Positions 45,976 to 54,580 of a stretch of 64,000 nucleotides of DNA are shown here, piece after piece. Under the pieces are notes generated by a model, which saw only the letters and a list, made by a program, of their open reading frames with translations, was not told where the DNA came from and did no database searches. Every line of letters begins with the position of its first letter. The stretch's first letter is position 1. This stretch comes from Arenibacter antarcticus. GTDB lineage: Bacteria > Bacteroidota > Bacteroidia > Flavobacteriales > Flavobacteriaceae. The stretch covers positions 1,488,001 through 1,552,000 of the forward strand of contig NZ_CP166679.1 in NCBI RefSeq assembly GCF_041320605.1. The letters run 5' to 3'. A program made the translations under genes and the position numbers.

Positions 45976-46079
45976 ATTTTCTTTTAGTCAAGTTTTAGCT
46001 TTAAAGCGCCTACATTCCATAAACATTTAAATAATTGCTCCAATTTCGCACTTTTTATTTTAGAAATTAAACGAATCCT

Positions 46080-47243
46080 ATGAACCTGATAATTATTCCA
46101 TTTCACGACTGGCGAAAAAGTCAAAATGAAGGCTTTAGAACAAGAGATGTTCATTTCATCAAAAGTTTGTCAGATAATAAAAATGTAGATAAAATTCTTG
46201 TAATCAATAGACCTTCCACCTGGTTAGAACATTTATATAAAGGGTCAAAAAAAAATGTTAAAGGAGAACTTTTATTAAATAACCGTAATTTTTCGCTAAC
46301 AAAAGTCGATCACAATATTTATATTACTGACTATCATTCCTGGGATATATTAAATCAAATCAAAAAAAAGCACTTATGGTTTATTGAAAAGTATAACGAT
46401 CCAAATTATATTGAATTTATAAATAGGTGCTGTAAGGAGTTAAACATGGAGGATAATTCCCTTATTGTTCAAAATATATTTTCGTATAAATTAGGTATTA
46501 ATTTAGTTGCTAAACGTAAACTTTTTGATGCGTGGGATAATTTTTTAAAATTCCCTGCCTATAAAAATATCAAATCTGATTTAAGGGAAGGGTATAAAGT
46601 ACTTTCCAATCACATCCCTTTATGGGTTACAAATTCCCAGGAAAACATTTCATTTTACAAAAGTGAATTTGGTGTTAAGACTATACATTTGATGAAAAAT
46701 GGAGTAAACGTAGATTTTTTATCAAATAGTTCCGAACCACCGAAAGATTTATTAAATATTCCTAAACCTATTATTGGTTTCGGCGGTAAAATCACCTATT
46801 TACTTAACTATAATCTAATTAACTATATCACTAAAGAGAATCCTAAATCTTCTTTTGTTTTTGTTGGACAAATTTTAGATAAGGAGGTGTACAAGAAGAT
46901 TATAAAAAGAAAGAATGTGTTTTTCCTTGGGGACAAGAATTATGCAATATATCCAAGTTACGTAGCGAATTTTGACATTTGCATTGTTCCTTATAATATC
47001 AATGGGGGCCAACATGGAGGTGATTCTATAAAAGCATATGAATATCTACTTACAGGTAAAAAGATTGTAGGAACCAATGGCAACGGCCTTCAAGATTTAG
47101 AAAAACATCTCTATTTGGCTGAAAACCCGAAAGAATTTTCCGATGCACTTAAGCATATAAAAAATGAAAAAATTAGCATTGATATAGAAGATCATTCTTG
47201 GCAGTCTAAAAGTATTAAACTTCTTACTTATCTGGCACAATAA
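46080..47243 (+). CDS. Glycosyltransferase, GT4/GT1-like
   Basis: This 387-residue cytosolic glycosyltransferase has two Rossmann-like halves. The C-terminal half carries PKPIIGFGGKITYLLNY, FVGQILDKEVYK, and the donor-site loop GGQHGGDSIKAYEYLLTGKK with a conserved Glu, then VGTNGNGLQDL. The donor is not predictable. It ends in a TAATG overlap with the next gene. Confidence 0.8.
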   Translation: MNLIIIPFHDWRKSQNEGFRTRDVHFIKSLSDNKNVDKILVINRPSTWLEHLYKGSKKNVKGELLLNNRNFSLTKVDHNIYITDYHSWDILNQIKKKHLWFIEKYNDPNYIEFINRCCKELNMEDNSLIVQNIFSYKLGINLVAKRKLFDAWDNFLKFPAYKNIKSDLREGYKVLSNHIPLWVTNSQENISFYKSEFGVKTIHLMKNGVNVDFLSNSSEPPKDLLNIPKPIIGFGGKITYLLNYNLINYITKENPKSSFVFVGQILDKEVYKKIIKRKNVFFLGDKNYAIYPSYVANFDICIVPYNINGGQHGGDSIKAYEYLLTGKKIVGTNGNGLQDLEKHLYLAENPKEFSDALKHIKNEKISIDIEDHSWQSKSIKLLTYLAQ

Positions 47244-48550
47244 TGTTTAGGACCAATATCAAAAAATTATTGAAAAGTTATGATCACAGCTTCCCCATAT
47301 TATTTATGGGTGCGGCCATACCATTTGGTACTAGCATAGGTAATTTATCAATTATACTCGGTTTTATATACGCGCTGTATATTCTATATAAGAATAGGGA
47401 TAGAAAATTCTCTTTTGGTAATTTTAACTTTCTTTTCCCCATCCTATTTTTCTTAATAATCCTTATCAGTGCCCTTACGAGTAATAATATTAAAATGGGA
47501 CTAAAGCAAGTTGACAAATCATTACTCATGGTATTGATTGTATTTTCAATAGTTGTTTTAGCCAATTTTAAAAATAACATTCTGTCAAAAACTTTAAAAG
47601 TATTTTCATTCTCAACGGTAATAGCCACCACTATACTTATAATTTTTGGTCTTTCAAATGTTCTCTTTGGAACTTCAACAAGCACACTGTTTTTTCATGA
47701 TTTCTCAGCCTTGTATGATCAACATCCAGTTTATTTTGCACTTTATTTGTCCTTAAGTGCTTTTTTTATCACACAAAACTATTTTAGTCAACATAATATT
47801 CTCTATAAAAAGAAGGTGATTTTCCCGTCAATCTCCCTTTTAATCTTAATGTGTGGAATAATCTTGACCGCCTCCAAGGTTGTTATTTTTGTTTTCTTTA
47901 CTATTTATTTCTTTCAACTAATTGTACTTATAAAAAATATACGCGTTAAAATTATTGCGTTGTTATCTGTTCTTTTTACGGTTTTAATAACCATTAACGT
48001 CCCCGTCATAAAAAATAGGTTCACTGAGGGTATGAAATTTGATCTAGAAAAATTTGAACCTACAAACGATATTTCAAAAGCCAAAGTTTTTACTAGAATA
48101 GACAAAGAAAATTTAAGCGATTTAGAGCTTAGGTATCTCTTTAACAAAATAGGAGTCTATCATACCATTCAAGATGAAAACATACTTTTTGGTTATGGTA
48201 TAGGTGATGTCCAAGATTATTTGGATTATTATTATTTAACCTATGGTCTTGCTCCTAATTGGTATGAAGGCTTTAATCTACATAACCAATATCTCCAAAT
48301 TTTTGCATCTTATGGAGTGTTTGTACTTATGTTTTTTCTTGCATATATAATTTATAGTTTTTATAAAGCCTTTAGAAATAAAGATTACCTATTTATATTT
48401 TTTCTACTAATAACAACATCTGTTTTTATATTTGAATCCTTATTGTCTAGAAATAAAGGAATCGTCTTTTTTATTTTTTTCAATACTTTATTTCTAATTA
48501 ATTCACATAAAAATGAAAATAGCCCTACTAGGAACACGCGGAGTGCCTAA
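47243..48550 (+). CDS. O-antigen ligase/polymerase-like protein (Wzy_C domain)
   Basis: This 435-residue membrane protein has about 11 helices. The large periplasmic loop near residues 250-345 contains GYGIGDVQDYLDYYYL and NLHNQYLQIFASYGVFVL, the pattern of the O-antigen ligase/Wzy_C family (H-N-x-Y-L). It may be a second polymerase or the ligase that joins the glycan to its acceptor. Its 3' end overlaps the next gene by 38 bp. Confidence 0.82.
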   Translation: MFRTNIKKLLKSYDHSFPILFMGAAIPFGTSIGNLSIILGFIYALYILYKNRDRKFSFGNFNFLFPILFFLIILISALTSNNIKMGLKQVDKSLLMVLIVFSIVVLANFKNNILSKTLKVFSFSTVIATTILIIFGLSNVLFGTSTSTLFFHDFSALYDQHPVYFALYLSLSAFFITQNYFSQHNILYKKKVIFPSISLLILMCGIILTASKVVIFVFFTIYFFQLIVLIKNIRVKIIALLSVLFTVLITINVPVIKNRFTEGMKFDLEKFEPTNDISKAKVFTRIDKENLSDLELRYLFNKIGVYHTIQDENILFGYGIGDVQDYLDYYYLTYGLAPNWYEGFNLHNQYLQIFASYGVFVLMFFLAYIIYSFYKAFRNKDYLFIFFLLITTSVFIFESLLSRNKGIVFFIFFNTLFLINSHKNENSPTRNTRSA

Positions 48551-49610
48551 TAACCATGGAGGTTTTGAACAATTCGCGGAGTATTTCTCTGTTTATTTGG
48601 CTAAAAATGGACATGAGGTTTATGTGTATAACTCACACGACCATCCGTACCAAAAAACCACGTTCAAAGAGGTGAATATTATTCACTGTTATGATCCCGA
48701 ATATAAAATAGGAACTGCAGGACAGTTTATTTATGATTTAAATTGTATTCTAGATGCTAGGAAAAGAAATTTTGATATAATTCTTCAATTGGGGTATACT
48801 TCTAGCTCTGTTTGGCATTGGTTATTACCGAGAAAAAGCCTCATAGTCACCAACATGGATGGACTAGAGTGGAAGCGCACCAAATATAAACCTGTAGTAA
48901 GAAAATTTTTAAAATATGCGGAAAAACTAGGTGCGAATTACTCAGATTACCTAATTGCAGATTCCGTAGGCATAAAAGAACATTTAAAAACAACTTATAA
49001 TAAAAGCTCTGAATATATTGCTTACGGTGCAACAAATCATAATAACCCAGATCCAGGGGTGCTTGCAGCATATAATTTGAAAGCCTATAAATACAGCATG
49101 GTCCTAGCCAGACTGGAACCAGAAAATAATATAGAAACTATATTGGAAGGCTATAAGAAATCTAACACCCTAAACCCCCTTATTATTTTTGGTGGTATTA
49201 ATGACTATGGTCTTAAGCTTCAGGACAAGTATAAAGATGATGTTAGGATTAAATTTGTTGGCGCAAATTACAATCAAGAGGAATTAAATAATTTACGCCA
49301 TTATTCCCGTTATTACTTTCATGGTCATTCAGTAGGTGGAACCAACCCATCTCTTTTGGAGGCAATGGCCTCCAATGCGCTTATCATAGCCAATAACAAC
49401 ATTTTTAATGAAAGTATATTAGATGAGGCAGCTATATATTTTAATTCTAATGAACAGGTCACTAAAATTCTCAATGATGATGAATACTTTTTACTAAAGG
49501 AAATAAATACCCGTATAAATAAAAGTAAAATTGATCAGGAGTTTAATTGGAACATCATCAATAAAAAATATGAAAGTTTTCTAGTTGGCCTACTAGGTAT
49601 AAATACTTAG
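48513..49610 (+). CDS. Glycosyltransferase, DUF1972/GT4 type (rhamnosyltransferase-like)
   Basis: This 365-residue protein has the N-terminal DUF1972 signature ALLGTRGVPNNHGGFEQFAE, the loop NMDGLEWKRTKY and the C-terminal SVGGTNPSLLEAMASNALII with the GT4 Glu-x7-Glu type pattern. Proteins of this type are often annotated as rhamnosyl- or fucosyltransferases of exopolysaccharide. With rfbABCD present, rhamnose is a reasonable donor. A 200-bp gap follows. Confidence 0.88.
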   Translation: MKIALLGTRGVPNNHGGFEQFAEYFSVYLAKNGHEVYVYNSHDHPYQKTTFKEVNIIHCYDPEYKIGTAGQFIYDLNCILDARKRNFDIILQLGYTSSSVWHWLLPRKSLIVTNMDGLEWKRTKYKPVVRKFLKYAEKLGANYSDYLIADSVGIKEHLKTTYNKSSEYIAYGATNHNNPDPGVLAAYNLKAYKYSMVLARLEPENNIETILEGYKKSNTLNPLIIFGGINDYGLKLQDKYKDDVRIKFVGANYNQEELNNLRHYSRYYFHGHSVGGTNPSLLEAMASNALIIANNNIFNESILDEAAIYFNSNEQVTKILNDDEYFLLKEINTRINKSKIDQEFNWNIINKKYESFLVGLLGINT

Positions 49611-49810
49611 TAACTGAATACTGGTCTATTTTTATACTCCCTATTGCTACGGATGCCAACTTTAGAATGGAGTAGACAAAGATGAGCTGCGTAAATTGAT
49701 TGGCTCCAAAAGAACTTTCGTTAAATTGTTATAATGTCTTGTTGTTTTTTTTAGATTTTAAAATCTATCTTTATCCCAAGTATTCAATCCTAGCTCACGG
49801 CAAAATACCC

Positions 49811-51163
49811 ATGTTTTCAAAAAAACACCGCTATTCTGGACTAATAACCCCAATATCCTATGCGGTAGATTTATTGGTAATCCACCTTTTTGCCTATATT
49901 TTGCCCATTAACTTTGAGTATCCTATACTTTTCCATTCTTACCTTACATTAGCGTGGATTATTTTATCGGTTAAGAACCATTTTTATGAAGTGTACCGGT
50001 ACACCAAAGTAACCAATATTCTAAAACTGCTCTTTAACCAGTTTGTATTCTTTTTTCTCATCCTATACGCCTTTATTGGCTTTTTTAAGCAGCCCAATAT
50101 GAGCAGGTTGGCATTGGGAGAGTATTTTATTTTTACTGGGCTTGCCATATTTACCATTAAATTTCTGAACTATATTCTCTTAATGAAATACCGAGAAAAG
50201 GTGAAAGGGAATATGAGAAATGTAGTAGTGATAGGGAAGAATAAAAAGACAGATCAACTCATCGATGTCTTTAAAGAACGCACCAAGTTTGGATACCATT
50301 TCATGAAACAATTTAGTCCCTCAGATCCTGCCTTCGATATTTATGAGAGTTTTGTGTATATCGTGGAAAATAATATAGACGAAATCTATTGTTCCGTTTC
50401 TGAATTGAAAAACAGCCAGTTGACAGAGTTTATCAATTTTGCGGACAACAACTTAAAGACCCTAAAGTTTATTCCGGACAATAAGAATATATTTTCCAAA
50501 AAACTCACTTTTGAATATTACGATTATATTCCCATCCTCTCCCTTAGGGACATCCCTTTGCACCATCCCTTAAATTCTGTCCTTAAAAGAGGCTTTGATA
50601 TTGTATTTTCGCTTATCGTAATCCTGGGTATTCTCTCTTGGTTGGCTCCTATCATCGCTTTAATCATAAGGTTGGAGACCAAAGGACCCATTTATTTTAG
50701 GCAAAAACGTACCGGAATAGACAATAAAGATTTCTATTGCTATAAGTTTCGTTCTATGGCACCCAACGAAAATGCGGATAATTTAATGGCCATTAAAAAT
50801 GATATGCGAACTACCAAAGTGGGGAAATTTATAAGAAAAACCAGTATAGATGAACTTCCACAATTCTATAACGTATTATTCGGTAATATGTCCGTTGTGG
50901 GCCCAAGACCCCATATGGTGAAGCACACCAACGAATTTGCCAACCGTGTGGACAAGTATATGTTGCGCCATTTTGTAAAACCGGGAATTACCGGATTGGC
51001 ACAAGTGCGTGGCTATAGAGGGGAAATTGAAACGGATATCGATATTCTAAACAGGACCAAATTTGATATTTTCTATATAGAGAACTGGTCCCTTTTAATG
51101 GATATAAAAATAATTACTCAAACCGTAGTCAATGCAGTAACGGGAGAAGAGAAAGCCTATTAG
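49811..51163 (+). CDS. Undecaprenyl-phosphate sugar phosphotransferase (WcaJ/WbaP type)
   Basis: This integral membrane priming enzyme loads the first sugar-1-phosphate on undecaprenyl phosphate. I chose the ATG at 49811 (MFSKKHRYSGLITPISYAVD, 450 residues). The open frame extends upstream to a TTG at 49700, but that part does not look like the family. Four hydrophobic helices are followed by a nucleotide-binding-like domain. The C-terminal bacterial sugar transferase domain has KRGFDIVFSLIVILG, FRQKRTGIDNKDF, YKFRSM, KTSIDELPQFYNVLFGNMS and VGPRPH. It restores the higher GC seen before 39.7 kb. Confidence 0.93.
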   Translation: MFSKKHRYSGLITPISYAVDLLVIHLFAYILPINFEYPILFHSYLTLAWIILSVKNHFYEVYRYTKVTNILKLLFNQFVFFFLILYAFIGFFKQPNMSRLALGEYFIFTGLAIFTIKFLNYILLMKYREKVKGNMRNVVVIGKNKKTDQLIDVFKERTKFGYHFMKQFSPSDPAFDIYESFVYIVENNIDEIYCSVSELKNSQLTEFINFADNNLKTLKFIPDNKNIFSKKLTFEYYDYIPILSLRDIPLHHPLNSVLKRGFDIVFSLIVILGILSWLAPIIALIIRLETKGPIYFRQKRTGIDNKDFYCYKFRSMAPNENADNLMAIKNDMRTTKVGKFIRKTSIDELPQFYNVLFGNMSVVGPRPHMVKHTNEFANRVDKYMLRHFVKPGITGLAQVRGYRGEIETDIDILNRTKFDIFYIENWSLLMDIKIITQTVVNAVTGEEKAY

Positions 51164-51287
51164 GTCATTTTATAGCATATGAGGCGCAATATTTTCACAC
51201 ATTTTAATAATTCACTATCTCCACTATTTATAAGGACCTCCTAGCCATACTTCACAATTTTGGTTATTAAATTAAAAATGTTTCTCA

Positions 51288-51328
51288 AACTAGAAATTCC
51301 ATTTAATTTTGAAAATTACTTTCTAGTT
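51288..51328. repeat. Inverted repeat upstream of the UXS gene
   Basis: AACTAGAAA (51288-51296) and TTTCTAGTT (51320-51328) are perfectly complementary with a 23-nt spacer. They sit 15 bp before the ATG of the decarboxylase gene and could be a transcription-factor site or a leader hairpin. Confidence 0.45.
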
Positions 51329-51342
51329 CAAATATATATTCT

Positions 51343-52320
51343 ATGAAAAAAGTACTTATCACCGGTGCAGCCGGATTTTTGGGATCACATTTATGTGATC
51401 GCTTTATAAAGGAAGGCTATTATGTTATTGCCATGGACAACCTAATTACCGGAGACCTGAAAAACATTGAACACTTGTTTCCCTTAGAAAACTTTGAGTT
51501 TCAGCATCACGATGTTTCCAAATTTGTTCATATTCCAGGTAAGCTAGACTATATTCTTCACTTTGCATCACCCGCAAGTCCTATAGACTATTTAAAGATT
51601 CCAATAGAAACCTTAAAAGTAGGTTCTTTAGGAACCTTGAATTTATTGGGTCTGGCCAAAGAAAAAAAGGCAAGAATCTTGGTAGCTTCTACCTCTGAGG
51701 TCTATGGTGACCCCTTGGTACACCCACAGAACGAAAGCTACAACGGCAATGTGAGCCCTATAGGACCACGTGGAGTATATGATGAGGCCAAAAGATTTAT
51801 GGAGTCCATTACTATGGCGTACCATCGCTTCCACGGGCTAGATACCCGTATAGTCCGCATATTCAACACCTACGGTTCTAGAATGCGTTTGAATGACGGT
51901 AGGGTAGTTCCAGCTTTTATGGGACAAGCCTTAAGGGGAGAAGATTTAACCGTTTTTGGCGATGGTTCCCAAACAAGGTCTTTTTGTTATATTGATGACC
52001 AAGTGGAAGGCATATACCGCTTATTGATGAGCGATTATACCGATCCCATAAATATTGGAAACCCTCACGAAACAACCATAAAGGAGTTTGCAGAAGAAAT
52101 CATTAAACTTACGGGTACAGACCAAAAAATCATATATAAACCTTTACCCCAGGACGATCCTACACAGCGTGAACCTGATATTAGTAGGGCAAAAGAAATT
52201 TTGGGCTGGGAGCCTAAAGTAAATAGGGCAGAAGGACTTAAAAATGTGTTCGAATATTTTAAATCCCTATCTCCCGAAGAGCTTCAGAAAAAAGAACACA
52301 GAGATTTTTCGGGTAAATAA
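51343..52320 (+). CDS. UDP-glucuronate decarboxylase (UDP-xylose synthase)
   Basis: This 325-residue extended SDR has NAD motif [14 protein letters not shown] (residues 8-21) and catalytic Tyr-x3-Lys in [10 protein letters not shown]. Features that distinguish UXS from other SDRs are [57 protein letters not shown] and [14 protein letters not shown]. It would supply UDP-xylose for the polysaccharide. No UDP-glucose dehydrogenase is visible in the window, so its substrate must come from elsewhere. It forms the right end of the glycan block. Confidence 0.9.
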   Translation: MKKVLITGAAGFLGSHLCDRFIKEGYYVIAMDNLITGDLKNIEHLFPLENFEFQHHDVSKFVHIPGKLDYILHFASPASPIDYLKIPIETLKVGSLGTLNLLGLAKEKKARILVASTSEVYGDPLVHPQNESYNGNVSPIGPRGVYDEAKRFMESITMAYHRFHGLDTRIVRIFNTYGSRMRLNDGRVVPAFMGQALRGEDLTVFGDGSQTRSFCYIDDQVEGIYRLLMSDYTDPINIGNPHETTIKEFAEEIIKLTGTDQKIIYKPLPQDDPTQREPDISRAKEILGWEPKVNRAEGLKNVFEYFKSLSPEELQKKEHRDFSGK

Positions 52321-52479
52321 AGGATTGTCTTCAAAGCCAAGAATTGGTCTCGGAGGTAAGGAATAAAACGCAAAACTAGTAGCATAAGAAAAGGACCTAC
52401 AATGTTCAACTTGGATATATTTTAAACTTAGTAGGTACTTTTCCATTGCAAACCGTATTTTTGAAGAAATTTTTCAAAA

Positions 52480-53751
52480 ATGAACATCCTTATCCTCGGT
52501 GCTGGGGGCCGTGAACATACATTGGCCTGGAAATTAAAGCAAAGTCCAAAACTCAAAAATCTTTTTGTAGCTCCCGGAAATGCAGGGACCGCTGCCATAG
52601 CCACCAATATACCGATCGGTGTCAATGATTTTGAGGCTATCAAGCAATTGGTCCTAACTGAAAAAGTTGATATGGTAATTGTAGGCCCAGAAGATCCGTT
52701 GGTCAATGGGGTGCACGATTTTTTCCTAGCTGATGTCGCCCTACAAAACATTCCTGTTATTGGGCCACAAAAAGCAGCAGCTACTTTAGAGGGCAGTAAA
52801 CAGTTTGCCAAGGAGTTTATGATGCGTCACAATATTCCTACCGCAGCTTATGAAAGTTTTACAGCCGATACCTTGGAAAAAGGATACGCATTTTTAGAAA
52901 CGCTTTCCCCTCCTTATGTCTTAAAAGCCGATGGCTTGGCCGCAGGGAAAGGGGTGTTAATCCTAAACGACCTGCAAGAGGCCAAGGAGGAACTAAAAAC
53001 CATGCTGGTAGACGCGAAATTTGGTGACGCCAGTACCACCGTGGTCATCGAAGAATTTTTGGACGGAATAGAACTTAGTTGTTTTGTCCTTACCGACGGA
53101 AAAGGATATAAGGTCCTACCTACCGCAAAAGACTACAAAAGGATTGGTGAAGGAGATGCAGGATTGAACACAGGAGGCATGGGAGCCATTTCCCCAGTCC
53201 CCTTCGCAGATAATAATTTTATGGCTAAAGTCCTAGAGCGGATAGTAAAACCTACCGTAGAGGGCTTTAAAAAGGATAATCTACCATATAAAGGTTTTGT
53301 TTTTATCGGTTTAATAAAAGTAGGAGACGATCCAAAGGTAATTGAATACAATGTTCGTTTGGGAGACCCAGAAACCGAAGTGGTAATTCCAAGGATTAAG
53401 AACGATCTTGTCGAAGTTTTTCAGGCCGTTGCAAATCAGACCTTGGACAGTATAGATCTGGAAATTGACGAGCGCGCAGCTACTACCGTAATGGCTGTAT
53501 CGGGTGGCTATCCGGAAGCCTATACCAAAGGCAAGGAAATCACCGGTTTTGATGCTATTGACGATGCCGTAGTATTCCACGCTGGGACGGAACTAAAAAA
53601 CGGTAAGGTATTCACCAACGGGGGGCGGGTCCTAGCCGTTACTGCTTATGGGTCCGATTTTAAGGAAGCATTGAAAACATCCTATAAAAACATAGAAAAG
53701 CTACAATATGATAAAATGTACTACCGAAAAGACCTTGGGTTTGATTTGTAG
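52480..53751 (+). CDS. purD: Phosphoribosylamine--glycine ligase
   Basis: This 423-residue ATP-grasp enzyme carries out the second step of de novo purine synthesis. It has the N-terminal LGAGGREHTLAWKL, VVGPEDPLVNG, LKADGLAAGKGV (ATP site), GGMGAISP and EYNVRLGDPETEV motifs in order. The length is standard. It appears monocistronic and is followed by intergenic repeats. Confidence 0.97.
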   Translation: MNILILGAGGREHTLAWKLKQSPKLKNLFVAPGNAGTAAIATNIPIGVNDFEAIKQLVLTEKVDMVIVGPEDPLVNGVHDFFLADVALQNIPVIGPQKAAATLEGSKQFAKEFMMRHNIPTAAYESFTADTLEKGYAFLETLSPPYVLKADGLAAGKGVLILNDLQEAKEELKTMLVDAKFGDASTTVVIEEFLDGIELSCFVLTDGKGYKVLPTAKDYKRIGEGDAGLNTGGMGAISPVPFADNNFMAKVLERIVKPTVEGFKKDNLPYKGFVFIGLIKVGDDPKVIEYNVRLGDPETEVVIPRIKNDLVEVFQAVANQTLDSIDLEIDERAATTVMAVSGGYPEAYTKGKEITGFDAIDDAVVFHAGTELKNGKVFTNGGRVLAVTAYGSDFKEALKTSYKNIEKLQYDKMYYRKDLGFDL

Positions 53752-53770
53752 TATGTAGTACAAAGTATTA

Positions 53771-53889
53771 AGTACAAAGTATTGAGATGTTAGTATTGAG
53801 TATTGAGATAAGTCATGCTAAAGAAATATGTAGTACAAAGTATTGAGATGTTAGTATGGAGTATTGAGATAAATCAGGCTAAAGAAATA
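53771..53889. repeat. Two-copy tandem repeat between purD and folB
   Basis: Copies at 53771-53828 and 53832-53889 (period 61 bp) are identical except for about three bases. Each begins AGTACAAAGTATTGAGATG. A shorter extra copy of the head (TAGTACAAAGTATT) begins at 53757. The same sequence occurs behind sufT at 19753, so it is a dispersed family. Confidence 0.8.
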
Positions 53890-53925
53890 AAACAATTTAT
53901 TAAGCTAACCTAAAATAATTGAATT

Positions 53926-54282
53926 GTGGGAAGGGTAAAAGTTAGCAATATTAGGGTCTATGCCCATCATGGCTGTTTAGGGGAAGAAACAATAATTGGT
54001 AGTGAGTATCGGGTAGACGTGGTGGTAAGTGCGAATTTAAAATCAGCCTCCGTATCCGATCAACTCTCCGAAACGGTAGATTACGTACATATAAATCGTC
54101 TTGTTAAGGAAGAGATGGCAATTCCTTCAAAACTCTTGGAGCACGTAGGAAAACGCATTATAAATAGAATCCTTGATGAAATTAAAATTGTGAAAAAGGT
54201 AAAGGTTGGCGTAACGAAAGTTAATCCGCCTATTGGGGGAGATGTAGAAGGGGTGACCGTAGTACTCAAATCTAAAAGATAG
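53926..54282 (+). CDS. folB: Dihydroneopterin aldolase
   Basis: This 118-residue folate-pathway enzyme cleaves dihydroneopterin. The conserved VYAHHGCLGEE with the catalytic Glu, DVVVSANLKSASVSDQLSETVDY and the C-terminal VGVTKVNPPIGGDVEGVTV are typical. The best start is the GTG at 53926, preceded in frame by a TGA two codons upstream; no ATG is available. The gene lies 55 bp before tRNA-Cys. Confidence 0.93.
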   Translation: MGRVKVSNIRVYAHHGCLGEETIIGSEYRVDVVVSANLKSASVSDQLSETVDYVHINRLVKEEMAIPSKLLEHVGKRIINRILDEIKIVKKVKVGVTKVNPPIGGDVEGVTVVLKSKR

Positions 54283-54315
54283 CTACATTTAGTTTTTATG
54301 ATTTAAAAAAAGTGT

Positions 54316-54323
54316 TATCTTTG
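54316..54323 (+). promoter_or_regulatory. -7 element of the tRNA-Cys gene
   Basis: TATCTTTG ends 14 nt before the mature 5' end of the tRNA, matching the TAnnTTTG consensus. Confidence 0.55.
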
Positions 54324-54337
54324 CACTCTTGCAATAG

Positions 54338-54411
54338 GGCATTGTGGCCGAGTGGCTAGGCAGAGCTCTGCAAAAGCTTGTACAGCGGTTCGAATCCGCT
54401 CGATGCCTCCA
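54338..54411 (+). tRNA. tRNA-Cys (anticodon GCA), CCA encoded
   Basis: The acceptor stem GGCATTG / CGATGCC pairs fully (one G-T). The D arm GCC...GGC, the anticodon stem GAGCT / AGCTT with loop CTGCAAA (anticodon GCA) and the T arm AGCGG-TTCGAAT-CCGCT are complete. Discriminator T at 54408 is followed by CCA at 54409-54411. A -7 promoter box and a strong terminator flank it. Confidence 0.96.
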
Positions 54412-54412
54412 A

Positions 54413-54443
54413 AAAAAACCCTCTAAAATTAGAGGGTTTTTTT
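54413..54443 (+). terminator. Intrinsic terminator after tRNA-Cys
   Basis: The stem AAAAACCCTCTA / TAGAGGGTTTTT with the loop AAAT and a T run begins directly behind the tRNA CCA end. Confidence 0.9.
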
Positions 54444-54466
54444 ATTTCCGCAAGGTACTATCCATC

Positions 54467-54490
54467 GTGACTTCGACTACGCTCAGTCAC
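54467..54490. repeat. Short palindromic repeat of the TTCGACTnCGCTCAG type
   Basis: GTGACT (54467-54472) and AGTCAC (54485-54490) flank TCGACTACGCTC. The sequence GACTTCGACTACGCTCAG is, as I recall, a repeated intergenic motif in many flavobacterial genomes. It is seen only once here. Confidence 0.45.
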
Positions 54491-54550
54491 CGATTCTGAT
54501 ATTAATGTTAGATAAGGTTCGTGTTCTCGGCCCTGCCAGATGGAGGGACT

Positions 54551-54577
54551 TACTACTAACTACTTTGTACTTAATAC
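54551..54577 (-). repeat. Inverted, shortened copy of the dispersed repeat
   Basis: Read on the minus strand it is GTATTAAGTACAAAGTAGTT followed by AGTAGTA, related to the heads of the repeats at 53757-53776 and 19753. It lies 4 bp downstream of the PorP gene end. Confidence 0.5.
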
Positions 54578-54580
54578 CAT

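Noticed and set aside
49700-49810. N-terminal extension of the priming transferase from a TTG at 49700
   Set aside because: The added residues do not look like the family, and a normal ATG at 49811 begins the conserved N-terminus.
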